From: DATDFB01 sp036522835
GTDB lineage: Bacteria > Acidobacteriota > Thermoanaerobaculia > Gp7-AA8
DNA: 17,054 nt
Reading direction: 5' to 3'
Assembly (NCBI GenBank): GCA_036522835.1
Contig: DATDFB010000213.1
Location: 1 to 17,054, forward strand
In this document: positions 1 to 6,675 of the stretch, one piece after another
Layout of the letters: every line of letters starts with the position of its first letter
How positions within the stretch are numbered: position 1 is the stretch's first letter
Notes under the pieces: generated by a model
Told to the model about the DNA's origin: nothing
The model's database searches: none
What the model saw: only the letters and a program-made list of their open reading frames with translations
Translations under genes and position numbers: made by a program

Positions 1-207
1 CCGAGAGTCCGCGATTTTCTGACTCGCGACGAACCTCCACCTGTTCCCCGTCGCCTGTTCCCCGTTCCCTCGCCGCCGGTCTACAAACTCTCCCGCGACT
101 ACGCCGGATATCTGAAAATCTGCGCTCTCACGACGGACGCCGCCATGCGACAGGCCGCAAAACTCAACCTCGACCGATCCCACTACGATGACCTAACCTT
201 CGCGTGA
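1..207 (+). CDS. 3' end of an unidentified protein (partial)
   Basis: Frame 1 is open from the window edge to a TGA at 205-207, giving the last 68 residues of a protein whose start lies outside. The first 27 or so residues are Pro/Arg-rich and come from a short GTTCCCC-type repeat (about 41-70). The rest (starting VYKLSRDYAGYLK and ending DDLTFA) has ordinary protein composition, but I do not recognise a family. The stop codon overlaps the next start (TGATG, last A shared), the usual sign of translational coupling, and this is the main reason to believe the frame is real. A fortuitous open frame cannot be excluded. Confidence 0.4.
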   Translation, partial: PRVRDFLTRDEPPPVPRRLFPVPSPPVYKLSRDYAGYLKICALTTDAAMRQAAKLNLDRSHYDDLTFA

Positions 208-1538
208 TGCTGCGACGACTCGCCGCGCTGCTGCTCCTCGCCGGATGCGCGACCGCCGTTCCGCCGCGGCTCGTGCAGAACATCAACGCCTTGACCGCCA
301 AGGTCCCGCACGCGCTCTGGGGCATCGTCGTCGAGGACGACGCCGGCCGCCGCCTCTACGAGAAAAACGCGTCGACGCTCTTCATCCCCGCCTCCAACCG
401 CAAGCTCTTCTCCGGCGCCACCGCCGCGAGCTGCCTCGGCTTCGAGCAGCAGCTCACCACGGACGTCTTCCTCGACGGCAACGACCTCGTGCTCCGCGGC
501 GGCGGCGACCCGTCGTTCGGCGGCCGCTGGACCTTCGACCGCGACGCGCTCTTCGCCCCCGTCGTCGCCGCGCTGCGCGCGCGCGGCCTCGGCGCGATCG
601 CGGGCGACGTCGTCGCCGACGTCTCCGCCTTCGACCGCATCACCCTTCCGCCGCAGTGGGAGATCGAGGACGTCGGCAGCTCGTACGCGACACCCGTCGA
701 CGCGCTGGCCTACAACGAGAACGTCGTCGGCATCGTCGTCGACGATTGCGCGCGCCCCGTCGCCGACACCGATCCGCTCTTCGTCCCCGCGGTCGCGAAC
801 ATCGCCTGCGGCGACGCGCGCCCGTCGATCGCCTCGGATGCCGCGAACACGATCACGCTCACCGGCCCGACGCGCAGCCGCTTCCGCTCGATCAACTCCA
901 TCGCCAATCCCGCGCTCTACGCCGCGCAGGCGCTCGCCTCGGCGCTCGAGCACGCGGGGATCGACGTGCGCGGCACGGTTCGCGTCAACACCACGCCGCG
1001 CAGTTACACGGACCGCATCGCCTCGATCGCGTCGCCGCCGATGTGGCAGCTCCTCTCCGTCGAGATGAAGCCGTCGCAGAACCTCTACGCGGAGATGCTC
1101 TACAAGGACGCCGGCGGCGGCACGTACGACGGCGCGCGCGAGGCCGAGCGGCGCTTCCTCACGACGGAGGTCCGCATCGACCCGGCGGAGTTCCGCTTCG
1201 TCGATGGCTCGGGCGTCTCGGCGACGAACTTCGTCACGCCGGCGGCGGCGGTCAAGCTGCTGCGCTGGATGAACCACCCGGCGCGGCGCGGCGCCTGGTG
1301 GCTCATCCTGGCCACGCCGGGCGAGGAGGGGACGCTGCACCGCCGCCTCACCGAGCTCGCCCCGCGCCTGCGCGGCAAGACCGGCACGCTCACCGGCGTC
1401 AACGCCCTGAGCGCGATCGTGACGGGGACGGGCGGCGGCACGCGCTACTTCTCGATCATCCTCAACCATCACGCCGCCGGCTCGGACGATGCGCAGCGGG
1501 TGATCGACGCCATCGCGCGCGAGATCGCGGCGTTCTGA
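207..1538 (+). CDS. dacB: D-alanyl-D-alanine carboxypeptidase/endopeptidase, PBP4 family (peptidase S13), lipoprotein
   Basis: Penicillin-binding protein of the PBP4/DacB class, which trims D-Ala from peptidoglycan stem peptides or cuts cross-links in the periplasm. All three active-site motifs of serine penicilloyl enzymes are present: SxxK (SNRK, residues 63-66, nucleophile Ser63), SxN (SQN, 290-292) and KTG (391-393, in GKTGTLTG). The long insert between the first two motifs and the 443-residue length are typical of S13. The N-terminus is a short hydrophobic signal ending in a lipobox, LLAGC (Cys14), so the enzyme is probably membrane-anchored. I chose ATG 207 because it overlaps the upstream TGA; an in-frame GTG at 204 would add one residue. 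The gene ends 2 bp from the stop of the convergent zinc-ribbon gene. Confidence 0.93.
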   Translation: MLRRLAALLLLAGCATAVPPRLVQNINALTAKVPHALWGIVVEDDAGRRLYEKNASTLFIPASNRKLFSGATAASCLGFEQQLTTDVFLDGNDLVLRGGGDPSFGGRWTFDRDALFAPVVAALRARGLGAIAGDVVADVSAFDRITLPPQWEIEDVGSSYATPVDALAYNENVVGIVVDDCARPVADTDPLFVPAVANIACGDARPSIASDAANTITLTGPTRSRFRSINSIANPALYAAQALASALEHAGIDVRGTVRVNTTPRSYTDRIASIASPPMWQLLSVEMKPSQNLYAEMLYKDAGGGTYDGAREAERRFLTTEVRIDPAEFRFVDGSGVSATNFVTPAAAVKLLRWMNHPARRGAWWLILATPGEEGTLHRRLTELAPRLRGKTGTLTGVNALSAIVTGTGGGTRYFSIILNHHAAGSDDAQRVIDAIAREIAAF

Positions 1539-1540
1539 CG

Positions 1541-1939
1541 CTACTTGCCGATCTTGGCCATCGCCGGCATGCCCGCCCACGTGCCGTACGAGAAGCAGCG
1601 CACGCACGTGAACGTGAACTCGGCGAAGCCGGTGGTCGGGTTCTCGCGCACGTCGACCTGCAGGTCGGACTGGCAGCGGTAGCAGAGGTTCTTGTCGCCG
1701 CGCTGGATGTTCTCGACCATCCCCTCGACCTGCTGGTCCTGGAACTGCACCTGGCGCGGGCGCTGCGGGATGGTGATCGTCTCGCGCCCTTTCGGACAGG
1801 TGAGGAAGATGTGATCGGCGAACGTCGTCTGCACGAAGCTCCCGGAGAACGTGGCGCCGGGATGCTTCGGGCAGGGGATGGGACGTCCGCTCCAGTACGC
1901 GCGCGCGAGCTCGCGCAGCTCGTCGATTTCCGTCGGCAT
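1541..1939 (-). CDS. Conserved-type hypothetical protein with zinc-ribbon cysteines
   Basis: A 132-residue soluble protein that I cannot assign to a named family. It carries two CxxC knuckles, CYRC (86-89) and CVRC (112-115), spaced as in a zinc ribbon. A further Cys23 (in PCPKHPG) and Cys48 (in TCPKG) could form a second metal site. There is no signal peptide or membrane segment. It lies 49 bp downstream of the GNAT gene on the same strand and may be the last gene of the HAD-dipeptidase-GNAT group. Zinc ribbons of this size often bind nucleic acid or proteins, but nothing here says which. Coding is supported by regular composition and by fitting exactly between neighbours. Confidence 0.75.
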   Translation of the reverse strand: MPTEIDELRELARAYWSGRPIPCPKHPGATFSGSFVQTTFADHIFLTCPKGRETITIPQRPRQVQFQDQQVEGMVENIQRGDKNLCYRCQSDLQVDVRENPTTGFAEFTFTCVRCFSYGTWAGMPAMAKIGK

Positions 1940-1988
1940 GCGGCGCGGATTCTAAACGATCACCTCATTCGACCGGCAACGCTTGCCG

Positions 1989-2516
1989 TCAGTCGCGCTC
2001 GCGGACGTAGCAGTCGACGAGAATCTCCGGCTTGCGGTGCCCGAGCTCGACGCCCGTGGCGCGCTTGACCCAGTGCATCCCCAGCCGTTCGGCGACGCGC
2101 TTGGAGGGCTCGTTCAGCGGATCGATGATGGCCCAGACGCGCGGGTGCCGCAGCGTCTCCAGCACGTGCTTCATCGCCGCGGCGCCGAGCTCCGTCGCGT
2201 AGCCGCGGCCCCACACCTCGCGCGCCAGCCACCAGCCGATCTCGAAGTCGCCCGTCGTGCCGAGCGGCTGCATGCCGCCGAGGCCGACGAGCTTCCCCGT
2301 CGCCTTCTCGATCATCGCGCCCATGCAGACGTCGTATTCGCGCATCTGGCGCGCCTGCCGCGCGAACCACTCGTCGACTTCGGCGGGGCTGTACGGCTCG
2401 CCGCGATGCACGTAGCGCATCACCTCGGGGTCTTCCGTCAGCGCGCGAAACGCGGCGCGGTCGTCGGGATCCACCCACGGGCGGATGAGGAGGCGCTCGG
2501 TCTCGAGGCTAAACAT
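1989..2516 (-). CDS. GNAT family N-acetyltransferase (RimJ/RimL-like)
   Basis: A 175-residue acetyltransferase using acetyl-CoA. The start (residues 1-12, ETERLLIRPW) is the hallmark of the RimJ/RimL-type Acetyltransf_3 group. The acetyl-CoA pyrophosphate-binding loop (motif A) is seen as WGRGYATE (102-109), after the strand FEIGWWL. Motif B follows as NEPSKRVAERLGM (135-147), also characteristic of this subfamily. The substrate cannot be told from sequence: family members act on ribosomal protein N-termini, amino sugars, antibiotics or small amines. The ATG lies only 3 bp after the stop of the upstream dipeptidase gene, so the two are almost certainly co-transcribed. No membrane or secretion signal is visible. 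Confidence 0.9.
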   Translation of the reverse strand: MFSLETERLLIRPWVDPDDRAAFRALTEDPEVMRYVHRGEPYSPAEVDEWFARQARQMREYDVCMGAMIEKATGKLVGLGGMQPLGTTGDFEIGWWLAREVWGRGYATELGAAAMKHVLETLRHPRVWAIIDPLNEPSKRVAERLGMHWVKRATGVELGHRKPEILVDCYVRERD

Positions 2517-2590
2517 GTGTCATTCCGAGCGCAGCGAGGAACCCCCCGCCGCAGGGGATCCTTCACCGTCTACGCGGCTCAGGATGACAC
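2517..2590. repeat. CHSERSEE-type palindromic interspersed element
   Basis: The 74-bp segment has imperfect terminal inverted repeats: GTGTCATTCCGAG on the left, and on the right a sequence whose complement reads GTGTCATCCTGAG. An inner CCCC/GGGG hairpin lies between them. Read on the plus strand it encodes CHSERSEEPPAAG and then STRLRMT, the peptide signature by which this class of dispersed bacterial repeat is often mistaken for a small protein. It sits at the 3' end of the dipeptidase gene, supplying its stop codon and last 23 or so codons, and stops directly at the GNAT start codon (2514-2516). The class is recognised from general knowledge; copy number in this genome cannot be judged here. 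Confidence 0.8.
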
Positions 2591-3680
2591 GATCGAACAC
2601 GCGCAGGAAATTCGCGCCGAGAATCTTCTCCACGTCGTCCTCTTTCATCCCGCGCTCGAGCAGCCGCGCCGTGAGGGCCGGCAGCGTCGCCGCCGTCTGC
2701 AGCCCGCGCGGCAGCGCCGGCACGCCGTCGAAGTCCGATCCGATGCCGACGTGCTCGACGCCCGCGACCTCGGCCGCGTGCACGATGTGATCGGCGGCGT
2801 CGTCGAGCTCCGCGACCGGGCAGCCGAGGTTGTTGAACCAGACCAGGTACTCGTCCCAGTCGGTCGAATCGTTCGGCAGCTCCTCGGTGCCGCCGAGGCC
2901 CTGCGGCTTCACGCGCTTCTGCGCGGCCATGATCACCTGGGCGACGTCGTCGCGCAGAAACGCGGAGAAGAAGTTGATCATGCAGACGCCGCCGTTCTTC
3001 GCCAGCGCCCGAAGCATCTCGTCGGTCATGTTGCGCGGATGGCGGCAGAGCGCGCGGCACGACGAGTGCGTGGCCACGACCGGGACGCGCGTCGTGTCGA
3101 GCACCTGATAAAACGCGTCGTCGCTGACGTGGGAGATGTCGACGATCATGCCGAGGTCGTTCATCGTGCGCACGACGTCGCGGCCGAAGGCGGTGAGGCC
3201 GCCGTGGCGCCCGCCGTCGCCCGAGGAGTCGCACCAGTTGTTCGTGTTCACGTGCGTGAGCGTCGTGTAGCGCGCGCCGCGCTCGTAGAGCGCGCGCAGC
3301 GTGTCGAGCGAATCCTCGATGGCGTGGCCGCCCTCGACCCCGATGAGAATCGCGGTCTTGCCGTCCGCCTTCGCGGCGCGGATGCCGGCGGCGTCGGTGC
3401 AGTGCACGAGCGCGTCGGGATGGCGCGCGGTCTCGCTGAGGATCAAGTTGATGGCGCGGTTGCAGAACGCCGCTGCACCGCGGTCCGCGTAGTACGGCGG
3501 CACGTACGCGGCGAAGAAGCTGGCCGTGATTCCGCCGGCGAGGAGCGACGGCAAGTCGACCTGCGCCTCGGGGTCGTGCTCCTCGATGTGGACGTTGTGC
3601 CGCAGCATGCGGTAGGGCGCGTCGCAGTGGCCGTCGACGATGATGGCGCGGCGGTGGACGTCAGGCACGGAAATAGTCAT
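2520..3680 (-). CDS. Membrane dipeptidase (renal dipeptidase family, peptidase M19)
   Basis: A binuclear zinc dipeptidase, 386 residues. The metal ligands expected for M19 are all visible: HxD in DGHCD (His18, Asp20), the bridging glutamate in GVEGGHAIE (Glu116), His184 in DISHVSD, His205 in THSSCRALCRHPRN, and the aspartates of GIGSDFDG (316, 318). The conserved family end, GANFLRVF, is at 355-362. The last 23 or so residues, from about 364, are translated from a CHSERSEE-type repeat element (2517-2590), so this tail is probably acquired and not needed for catalysis. No signal peptide is seen, so it is probably cytoplasmic, acting on dipeptides or similar amide substrates. The start overlaps the HAD gene by 20 bp and the stop is 3 bp from the GNAT start, so it sits mid-operon. 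Confidence 0.95.
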   Translation of the reverse strand: MTISVPDVHRRAIIVDGHCDAPYRMLRHNVHIEEHDPEAQVDLPSLLAGGITASFFAAYVPPYYADRGAAAFCNRAINLILSETARHPDALVHCTDAAGIRAAKADGKTAILIGVEGGHAIEDSLDTLRALYERGARYTTLTHVNTNNWCDSSGDGGRHGGLTAFGRDVVRTMNDLGMIVDISHVSDDAFYQVLDTTRVPVVATHSSCRALCRHPRNMTDEMLRALAKNGGVCMINFFSAFLRDDVAQVIMAAQKRVKPQGLGGTEELPNDSTDWDEYLVWFNNLGCPVAELDDAADHIVHAAEVAGVEHVGIGSDFDGVPALPRGLQTAATLPALTARLLERGMKEDDVEKILGANFLRVFDRVILSRVDGEGSPAAGGSSLRSE

Positions 3681-4326
3681 CGATCGCGTCGATCTCTCTC
3701 CCCAGTCGTTCGACGCCGTCGAAGATCCACTCCGCTTTCGCCAGCGCCTCGCGGCCGAAGCCGCCGCTCAGCACCGCCGCGATCGGCAGCGCCGCGCGGT
3801 GCGAGGCGAGAACGTCGTAGGGAGTGTCGCCGACGGTCATCGTCGTCTCGACGGCGGTGCCGATCTGGTCGAGCGCGGCGCGGAAGATCTCGGGCGACGG
3901 CTTGGAGAGCTCCGCGTCGTGCTTCGACGTCGATCCCTCCAAGAGCTCGCCGACGCCGAGAAGCTGCGTAGTGTACTCGACCTCGCCGGGGTTCGCGGAC
4001 GAGGCCAGGGCGAGCTTGATGCCGCGGCCGCGCAGCGCTTCGAAGAGCTCCCGCACGCGCGGAAAGGGCTTCACGCGCGGCATGTACGTCTCCTTGTAAA
4101 GCTGGGAGCGGTATTTCTTCAGCGCCTCGCCGAAGCGCTGCATCTCGCGCGCGCTCAGGAGGTCGGGGACGAGGAGGTCGCCCCCCTTGCCGATCTGGCC
4201 GCGTACGACGTCGCGGTCGACGGGCTTGCCGAAGTGGGCGAAAGCCTCCACCCAGCAGTCGGCGTGGAGGTCGTTGGAATCGACGAGCGTGCCGTCGACG
4301 TCGAAGATGATGCCGCGGAGGGGCAC
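3661..4326 (-). CDS. HAD-superfamily hydrolase, phosphoglucomutase/phosphatase-like (subfamily IA)
   Basis: A 221-residue haloacid dehalogenase-type phosphatase. The four motifs are clear: motif I DVDGTLVDS (nucleophile Asp9, general acid Asp11), motif II serine in ALASSA (109-110), motif III Lys142 in SKPSPEIF, and motif IV GDTPYD (166-171). The stretch between motif I and about residue 90 is the helical C1 cap that sets substrate choice. This resembles beta-phosphoglucomutase and phosphoglycolate phosphatase relatives, but the substrate is undecided. The start is a GTG at 4326 with no Shine-Dalgarno sequence. Motif I begins at residue 9, so the true start cannot be further in; the transcript may be leaderless. 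It is the first gene of the leftward HAD-dipeptidase-GNAT group. Confidence 0.9.
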   Translation of the reverse strand: MPLRGIIFDVDGTLVDSNDLHADCWVEAFAHFGKPVDRDVVRGQIGKGGDLLVPDLLSAREMQRFGEALKKYRSQLYKETYMPRVKPFPRVRELFEALRGRGIKLALASSANPGEVEYTTQLLGVGELLEGSTSKHDAELSKPSPEIFRAALDQIGTAVETTMTVGDTPYDVLASHRAALPIAAVLSGGFGREALAKAEWIFDGVERLGREIDAIDDYFRA

Positions 4327-4332
4327 GATTCC

Positions 4333-4370
4333 GAAGTAGCAAGAGCCAAACCTGGGTCAACTTCTTGACC
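4333..4370 (-). promoter_or_regulatory. Possible promoter with palindromic operator for the HAD operon
   Basis: An inverted repeat, GGTCAA-N4-TTGACC, occupies 4355-4370. On the minus strand its inner half gives TTGACC (4360-4355), a good -35 match, followed after 16 bp by TACTTC (4338-4333), a poor -10 match. That would place the transcript start at or next to the GTG start codon (4326), consistent with the missing ribosome binding site. A partial second copy (GGTCAACCGTTGCCC) lies at 4420-4434. A repressor bound to the palindrome would cover the -35. This is inference from symmetry and spacing only. Confidence 0.35.
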
Positions 4371-4492
4371 AGTGGTATCAGATTGGACCCGTGGATTCCC
4401 ATGCATTTTGGGGAAAATGGGTCAACCGTTGCCCTCCTGCATGATGGCGCCGATGGGCGAAAAAGGCGCTAACTCGAACAGTGTCAGTCGCT

Positions 4493-4525
4493 AAGGCGCA
4501 ATGCCGGACTTCCGGCAGCCGCCTT
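4493..4525 (+). promoter_or_regulatory. Stem-loop in the leader of the EXORDIUM-like gene
   Basis: A two-part stem is visible: AAGGCG (4493-4498) pairs with CGCCTT (4520-4525), and inside it TGCCGG (4502-4507) pairs with CCGGCA (4512-4517) around an ACTT loop. An asymmetric internal loop (CAA opposite GC) separates the stems. The structure ends about 30 nt before the very strong Shine-Dalgarno sequence AAGGAGGA (4557-4564). I compared it by eye with the c-di-GMP (GEMM) riboswitch core and did not find the conserved GACGCAAAGCC-type segment, so no class is assigned. It may only stabilise the mRNA. Confidence 0.4.
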
Positions 4526-4569
4526 GCTCTATGGCGGGCCCGTTGGAATCGATAAAAAGGAGGAAGTTC

Positions 4570-5502
4570 ATGTCCATGTCGCGCCGCACGATGGTGCTCT
4601 TCGCTCTCGGTGTGTTCCTGGTTTCGGTCTCGGTCTTTGCCCAGAACGGCAATAGCAGCAACTGGCGAGTCAACGGTGACAACGGTGAGCTCGTCAAGGT
4701 CCTTCCGCCTCCGGCTGCGGTTCAGGCTCAGGAGAACCACGGCATGGGGACGCAGATCCCCACCCAGCAGAACGGCTACTCCGTGTTCAACGCCAGCTAC
4801 GGCGCGGTCCCGGGCGCGATGAACGATCACGGCGGCTCCGTGATCTCGAACGCGGCGTTCTTCGCCATCTACTACAACAGCCAGCCGGCCTCGACGCTGC
4901 AGTCGGGCATCAACTCCTTCGTGAACAACTTCAGCAACTCCGATCCGGGGATGAAGGTGATCACGCAGTACAGCAAGACCGGCAACGCCATCTCGGCGGC
5001 GCTGGTCAACTCCGGCAGCTTCGTCGACAACCAGTCGACGCCGCGCCGGATCTCCGACTCGCAGATCCAGTCGTACCTCGCCACCAAGTTCAGCTCCGGC
5101 CAGGTGGCGTTCAACAACCACACGATCTACGGCGTCTACCTGCCGAACGGCACGAAGTCGACGCTCGGCTCGTCGAGCTCCTGCACCAGCTACTGCGGCT
5201 ATCACAGCAGCTTCACCTACAACGGCCAGACCGCGATCTACGCCGTCTTCCCGTACAACAACTGCTCCGGCTGCTCGCTCACGGGCAAGACCGTCCTCGA
5301 CATGGAGACGATCGTGACCTCGCACGAGATCCGCGAAGCGATCACCGACCCGGTGAACGCGTGGTGGGAATCGGCCTCGGGCTACGAAGCCGACGACAAG
5401 TGCGCGTGGCACAATCTCTACCAGCAGACCGGCGGCGCCTGGGTGCAGCCGGAATACTCGAACGCGCTGGCCGGCTGGCCGCGCGGCTGCGTCACCCCGT
5501 AA
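4570..5502 (+). CDS. Secreted EXORDIUM/phosphate-induced-protein-like protein with HExxE motif
   Basis: A 310-residue exported protein. The start at ATG 4570 is fixed by AAGGAGGA 5-6 nt upstream; it gives a signal peptide with a basic start (SRRT) and a hydrophobic core, cleaved probably after SVFA (residue 24). An in-frame ATG at 4501 lies inside the leader stem-loop and is rejected. The layout resembles the plant EXORDIUM/phosphate-induced protein 1 family: an AIYYNSQ...INSFVNNFSNS segment (99-124), a CxxxCGYH cysteine/histidine cluster (205-212), a CSGC pair (232-235), then SHEIREAITDPVNAWW (251-266) with His252, Glu253, Glu256 and Asp259 arranged like a metal site, and Cys278 and Cys307. 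The family link is from pattern memory. Its role is unknown; the odd number of cysteine pairs makes the downstream DsbA-like protein a natural partner. Confidence 0.8.
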   Translation: MSMSRRTMVLFALGVFLVSVSVFAQNGNSSNWRVNGDNGELVKVLPPPAAVQAQENHGMGTQIPTQQNGYSVFNASYGAVPGAMNDHGGSVISNAAFFAIYYNSQPASTLQSGINSFVNNFSNSDPGMKVITQYSKTGNAISAALVNSGSFVDNQSTPRRISDSQIQSYLATKFSSGQVAFNNHTIYGVYLPNGTKSTLGSSSSCTSYCGYHSSFTYNGQTAIYAVFPYNNCSGCSLTGKTVLDMETIVTSHEIREAITDPVNAWWESASGYEADDKCAWHNLYQQTGGAWVQPEYSNALAGWPRGCVTP

Positions 5503-5505
5503 CCC

Positions 5506-6675
5506 TTGCTCTGGCTCTTCCTTTTGCTCGGTGCGGCGGCGGCAACGCCGCCGCACTCGTTGCAACCCGACGAGGTCCTGGCCACCGTCGACGGTGCGGC
5601 CATCCATCGCAGCGATCTGGTGAAGTCGCTCGATGAGCGCACGCGCCAGTCGTACCAGGACGCGCTCGACGATCTCCGCGACCTCGAGCACGCCGCGGTC
5701 CGCGACTACGCCGGCCGCCAGGCCGTCGAGCGCGAGGCGAAGGAGTCGAAGACGACGACGGCGGCGGTCTACGACCGCATGCTCGCCGCCGACTACGACC
5801 GCTTCGATCCCAACCTCCGCAACCGCATCTCGCAGCAGCGCGAGCGGATCTTCGACGCGGAGCGGCAGTCGCTCGACGAGCTGATTCAGAAGCGGCTGCT
5901 CGAGCAGGCCGCGCGCGCGAAGGGGATGACGATCGAGGAGCTGAACCGCTCGATCGCCGATCGCGCGCCGCCGGTGACGAAGTCGGACGTCGACTTCATC
6001 AAGGCCTACGAAGCGAGCAAGACGCGTGTGACCGAGTCGACGCCGCCCGGCGATGCGCGCCTCGAGGCTGCGATCCGCGACGCGCGCATCGAGCAGGCGA
6101 AGGAAGCGCTCATCGCCGAGACGCGCGCGAAGGCGAAGATCGAGTCGCACCTCGCGCCGCCGCGCGTGACGCTCTCCACCGAGGGCGCGCCCGCCGTCGG
6201 GCCCGCCAACGCGCCGGTGCGCATCGTCGTCTTCACGGACTTCGAGTGCCCGTACTGCAAGGAGTCGGAGACGACGCTGAAGCGGATCGCGGCGCAGTAC
6301 GGAAACCGCGTCGCCTTCTACTTCCGCAATTACCCGCTGCCGAATCACCTCTACGCCATGCCCTCCGCGATCGCCTCGGTTTGCGCGGCGGAGCAGGGCC
6401 GCTACCTCGCGTACCACGATCTCCTCTTCGCGCACGCGGAGGAATTGAAGGACGCCAACTACGGGCAATGGGCGGAGATGGCCGGCCTCGACCGCGCCAA
6501 GTTCGAGGCCTGCCGCCAGTCGCCCGAGGCGCGGAAGCGCGTCGAGGCGGATATCCGCGAGGGAGTGGGGGCGGGGGTGGCGGGGACGCCGACGTTCTTC
6601 GTGAACGGCCGCCTCGTGCGCGACGAGGCGTCGCTGCGGGCGGTGGTGGCGGAGGAAGTGGCGGCGTCAAAGTAG
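5506..6675 (+). CDS. Periplasmic SurA-like/DsbA-like thiol-disulfide oxidoreductase
   Basis: A 389-residue exported protein with two parts. Residues 1-14 are a hydrophobic signal (LWLFLLLGAAAA). Residues 23-215 or so are charged and helical, opening with VLATVDGAAIHRSDL, the entry motif of SurA/PPIase-type chaperones, but without an obvious parvulin domain. Residues 225-389 are a DsbA-like thioredoxin fold (Thioredoxin_4 type) with active site CPYC (248-251, in DFECPYCKESE) and the cis-proline loop GTPTFFVNG (360-368). It probably oxidises or isomerises cysteines of secreted proteins. The start is TTG, 3 nt after the stop of the EXORDIUM-like gene, with no Shine-Dalgarno of its own, so translation is probably coupled. 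Its end overlaps the convergent SEFIR gene by 9 bp. Similar fusions exist in several phyla; the exact substrate is unknown. Confidence 0.88.
   Translation: MLWLFLLLGAAAATPPHSLQPDEVLATVDGAAIHRSDLVKSLDERTRQSYQDALDDLRDLEHAAVRDYAGRQAVEREAKESKTTTAAVYDRMLAADYDRFDPNLRNRISQQRERIFDAERQSLDELIQKRLLEQAARAKGMTIEELNRSIADRAPPVTKSDVDFIKAYEASKTRVTESTPPGDARLEAAIRDARIEQAKEALIAETRAKAKIESHLAPPRVTLSTEGAPAVGPANAPVRIVVFTDFECPYCKESETTLKRIAAQYGNRVAFYFRNYPLPNHLYAMPSAIASVCAAEQGRYLAYHDLLFAHAEELKDANYGQWAEMAGLDRAKFEACRQSPEARKRVEADIREGVGAGVAGTPTFFVNGRLVRDEASLRAVVAEEVAASK

Noticed and set aside
183..1607. 474-residue minus-strand open frame opposite the PBP4 gene
   Set aside because: Low-complexity Arg/Val/Asp-rich composition; the opposite strand has SxxK, SxN and KTG.
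2485..2790. Small plus-strand protein with CHSERSEE
   Set aside because: This is the translated repeat element, a well-known source of false small proteins.
1983..3971. 662-residue plus-strand open frame
   Set aside because: Arg/Ala/Val/Asp-rich shadow of the GNAT, dipeptidase and HAD genes, which have full motif sets on the minus strand.
4493..4569. c-di-GMP (GEMM) riboswitch
   Set aside because: The stems are plausible but the conserved GACGCAAAGCC-type core and tetraloop receptor arrangement are not found.
4378..6468. 696-residue minus-strand open frame
   Set aside because: Antisense to the signal-peptide-bearing EXORDIUM-like gene and the CPYC oxidoreductase; composition is typical of a high-GC shadow frame.
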